Shown here in pieces: positions 6,524-7,106 of a stretch of DNA of 7,106 nucleotides (within the stretch, counting starts at the first letter, position 1; every line of letters begins with the position of its first letter). Made by a program: the position numbers and the translations under genes. This DNA comes from a bacterium (lineage in GTDB: Bacteria > Desulfobacterota > UBA8473). The notes below the pieces were generated by a model. The model was given only the letters and a program-made list of their open reading frames with translations, did no database searches and was not told where the DNA came from. Where the stretch lies: NCBI GenBank assembly GCA_009773075.1, contig WOUX01000140.1:1-7106 (forward strand), in the 5' to 3' direction.

Positions 6524-6561
6524 ACAGGCTAATAGCCTGTAGCCTATAGGCTAATAGGCTA
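6524..6561. repeat. palindromic TAGGCTA repeat cluster
   Basis: Alternating-orientation copies of AGGCTA / TAGCCT at 7- to 8-nt steps. They include the hairpin ACAGGCT-AAT-AGCCTGT (6524-6540), the perfect 14-nt palindrome TAGCCTATAGGCTA (6540-6553) and a further ATAGGCTA (6554-6561). The cluster lies 14-51 nt upstream of the TTG start of the 376-residue subunit, in its presumed leader, so it may serve as an operator or affect mRNA structure. It may equally be passive repeat DNA like that in the other spacers. Confidence 0.7.
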
Positions 6562-6567
6562 GAAAAA

Positions 6568-6599
6568 TTTGTGCCTTTGGTGCTCTGTGTCTCTGTGCC
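6568..6599. repeat. second TYTGTGCC octamer array
   Basis: Four in-step octamers close to TYTGTGCC. They belong to the same family as the inverted arrays at 3236-3310 but here appear in one orientation only. They lie between the third ACAD gene and the dehydratase operon, so this repeat family brackets the operon on both sides. The remaining 24 nt up to the ACAD stop show nothing recognisable. Confidence 0.72.
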
Positions 6600-6623
6600 T
6601 ACCTGAGTAGTCACTAGCTTTGT

Positions 6624-7106
6624 TTATCTTATAGTCAATTCAGGAAATAAGCTTCTCGCATTCACCAGTCTTTGAACATAGGGAGCTCCCTGAGCAAAGA
6701 CCCATGTCCTTGCATCCCTGAACATACGCTCTACAGGGTGGCGTTTTGTACAGCCAAAACCCCCATGAACCTCCACTGCCAGGTTAGTAGCCTTCAGGAG
6801 TAATTGGGATGCAAATGCCTTGGCAGATGCGGTCTCGGCGCTGTGTTTTACTTTCTTGTCAGCGAGTATTGCGGCCTTGTAGACGAGGAGTCGGGCCGCT
6901 TCAATCTCAGTAGCAATATCACCCAGGGAGAAGCTGACCAGTTGATACTCACCTATAGGGTGACCGAAGGCATGCCTGCTCTTAGCATATTTAACAGCCT
7001 CTTCAAGGGCTGCTCTTGTCAGTCCAACAAAACCGGCAGCCAGGGTAGTTCTGGTCTCATCAAGGGTGGATAGGGCATACTTTAGCCCTTTCCCTTCTTC
7101 GCCAAC
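6624..7106 (-). CDS. acyl-CoA dehydrogenase, MCAD-like, C-terminal part (5' end outside window)
   Basis: The frame is open from the window edge to TAA 6624-6626, giving 160 residues: the C-terminal helical FAD domain of an ACAD. It starts in the GxGLKYAL helix region, followed by LDETRTTLAAGFVGLTRAALEEAVKYA-type sequence and the RHAFGHPIGEYQ flavin-contact motif, which resemble MCAD closely. VHGGFG and ERMFRDAR near the end are also standard. The catalytic Glu position of MCAD (YEGT) is occupied by Gln in FAQGAPYVQR, and helix G has Thr where isovaleryl-CoA dehydrogenase has its Glu, so neither usual base is present. A different base in the unseen N-terminal half, as I recall for alicyclic acyl-CoA dehydrogenases that use an Asp there, or a non-catalytic role are both possible. 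It lies upstream of and in line with the dehydratase operon, which suggests a shared pathway. Confidence 0.9.
   Translation of the reverse strand, partial: VGEEGKGLKYALSTLDETRTTLAAGFVGLTRAALEEAVKYAKSRHAFGHPIGEYQLVSFSLGDIATEIEAARLLVYKAAILADKKVKHSAETASAKAFASQLLLKATNLAVEVHGGFGCTKRHPVERMFRDARTWVFAQGAPYVQRLVNARSLFPELTIR

Noticed and set aside
6511..6623. Sigma-70 promoter for the dehydratase operon
   Set aside because: The AT-rich stretch offers TATTAG-like hexamers, but no matching -35 at a usable distance was found, and the sequence is dominated by repeats.
6804..7073. 89-aa plus-strand open frame at the right edge
   Set aside because: Antisense to the C-terminal ACAD domain, which has clear motifs in the minus-strand frame reaching the window edge.

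Overview
The window looks like a chromosomal fragment from an anaerobic bacterium that degrades fatty, alicyclic or aromatic acids through CoA thioesters. The reasons are three separate acyl-CoA dehydrogenase (ACAD) genes, plus a compact operon for an oxygen-sensitive, ATP-activated iron-sulfur enzyme of the 2-hydroxyacyl-CoA dehydratase / benzoyl-CoA reductase type. A syntrophic or sulfate-reducing deltaproteobacterium (Desulfobacterota) would fit, but this is inferred from gene content only; no taxonomic marker is present.

Layout. At the left edge the plus strand carries the 3' part of one ACAD gene (1-819), followed 50 bp later by a second ACAD (870-1926). The second gene is broken: its two halves lie in different frames and a stretch of about 26 codons appears to be missing between them. 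On the minus strand, reading leftward from the right edge, come: the 3' part of a third, MCAD-like ACAD (6624-7106), two dehydratase/reductase subunits (5380-6510 and 4121-5383), their activating ATPase (3325-4116), a PHP-domain phosphoesterase gene (2618-3138) broken in the same way as the second ACAD, and a HIT-family protein (2170-2613). The plus-strand and minus-strand gene sets converge on a 243-bp spacer.

How the genes may work together. The activase (predicted [4Fe-4S] ligands C127 and C166) would pass ATP-driven electrons to the two-subunit enzyme. The three genes overlap or lie 4 nt apart and so are probably made together. The upstream ACAD on the same strand may act on a substrate or product of this enzyme. 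The two plus-strand ACADs resemble a heteromeric pair: one keeps an isovaleryl-CoA-dehydrogenase-type catalytic Glu and the other shows no catalytic Glu at either usual site. The substrate cannot be read from the sequence.

Spacers. The three longest non-coding gaps are filled with very short-period repeats: an inverted, nested set of 7-nt arrays at 1936-2160, 8-nt arrays (TYTGTGCC) at 3236-3310 and again at 6568-6599, and palindromic TAGGCTA units at 6524-6561. These arrays, the two genes with missing internal segments, and the unusual active-site residues in several enzymes are the most notable points. I see no RNA gene, insertion sequence, integrase, CRISPR array or defence system.
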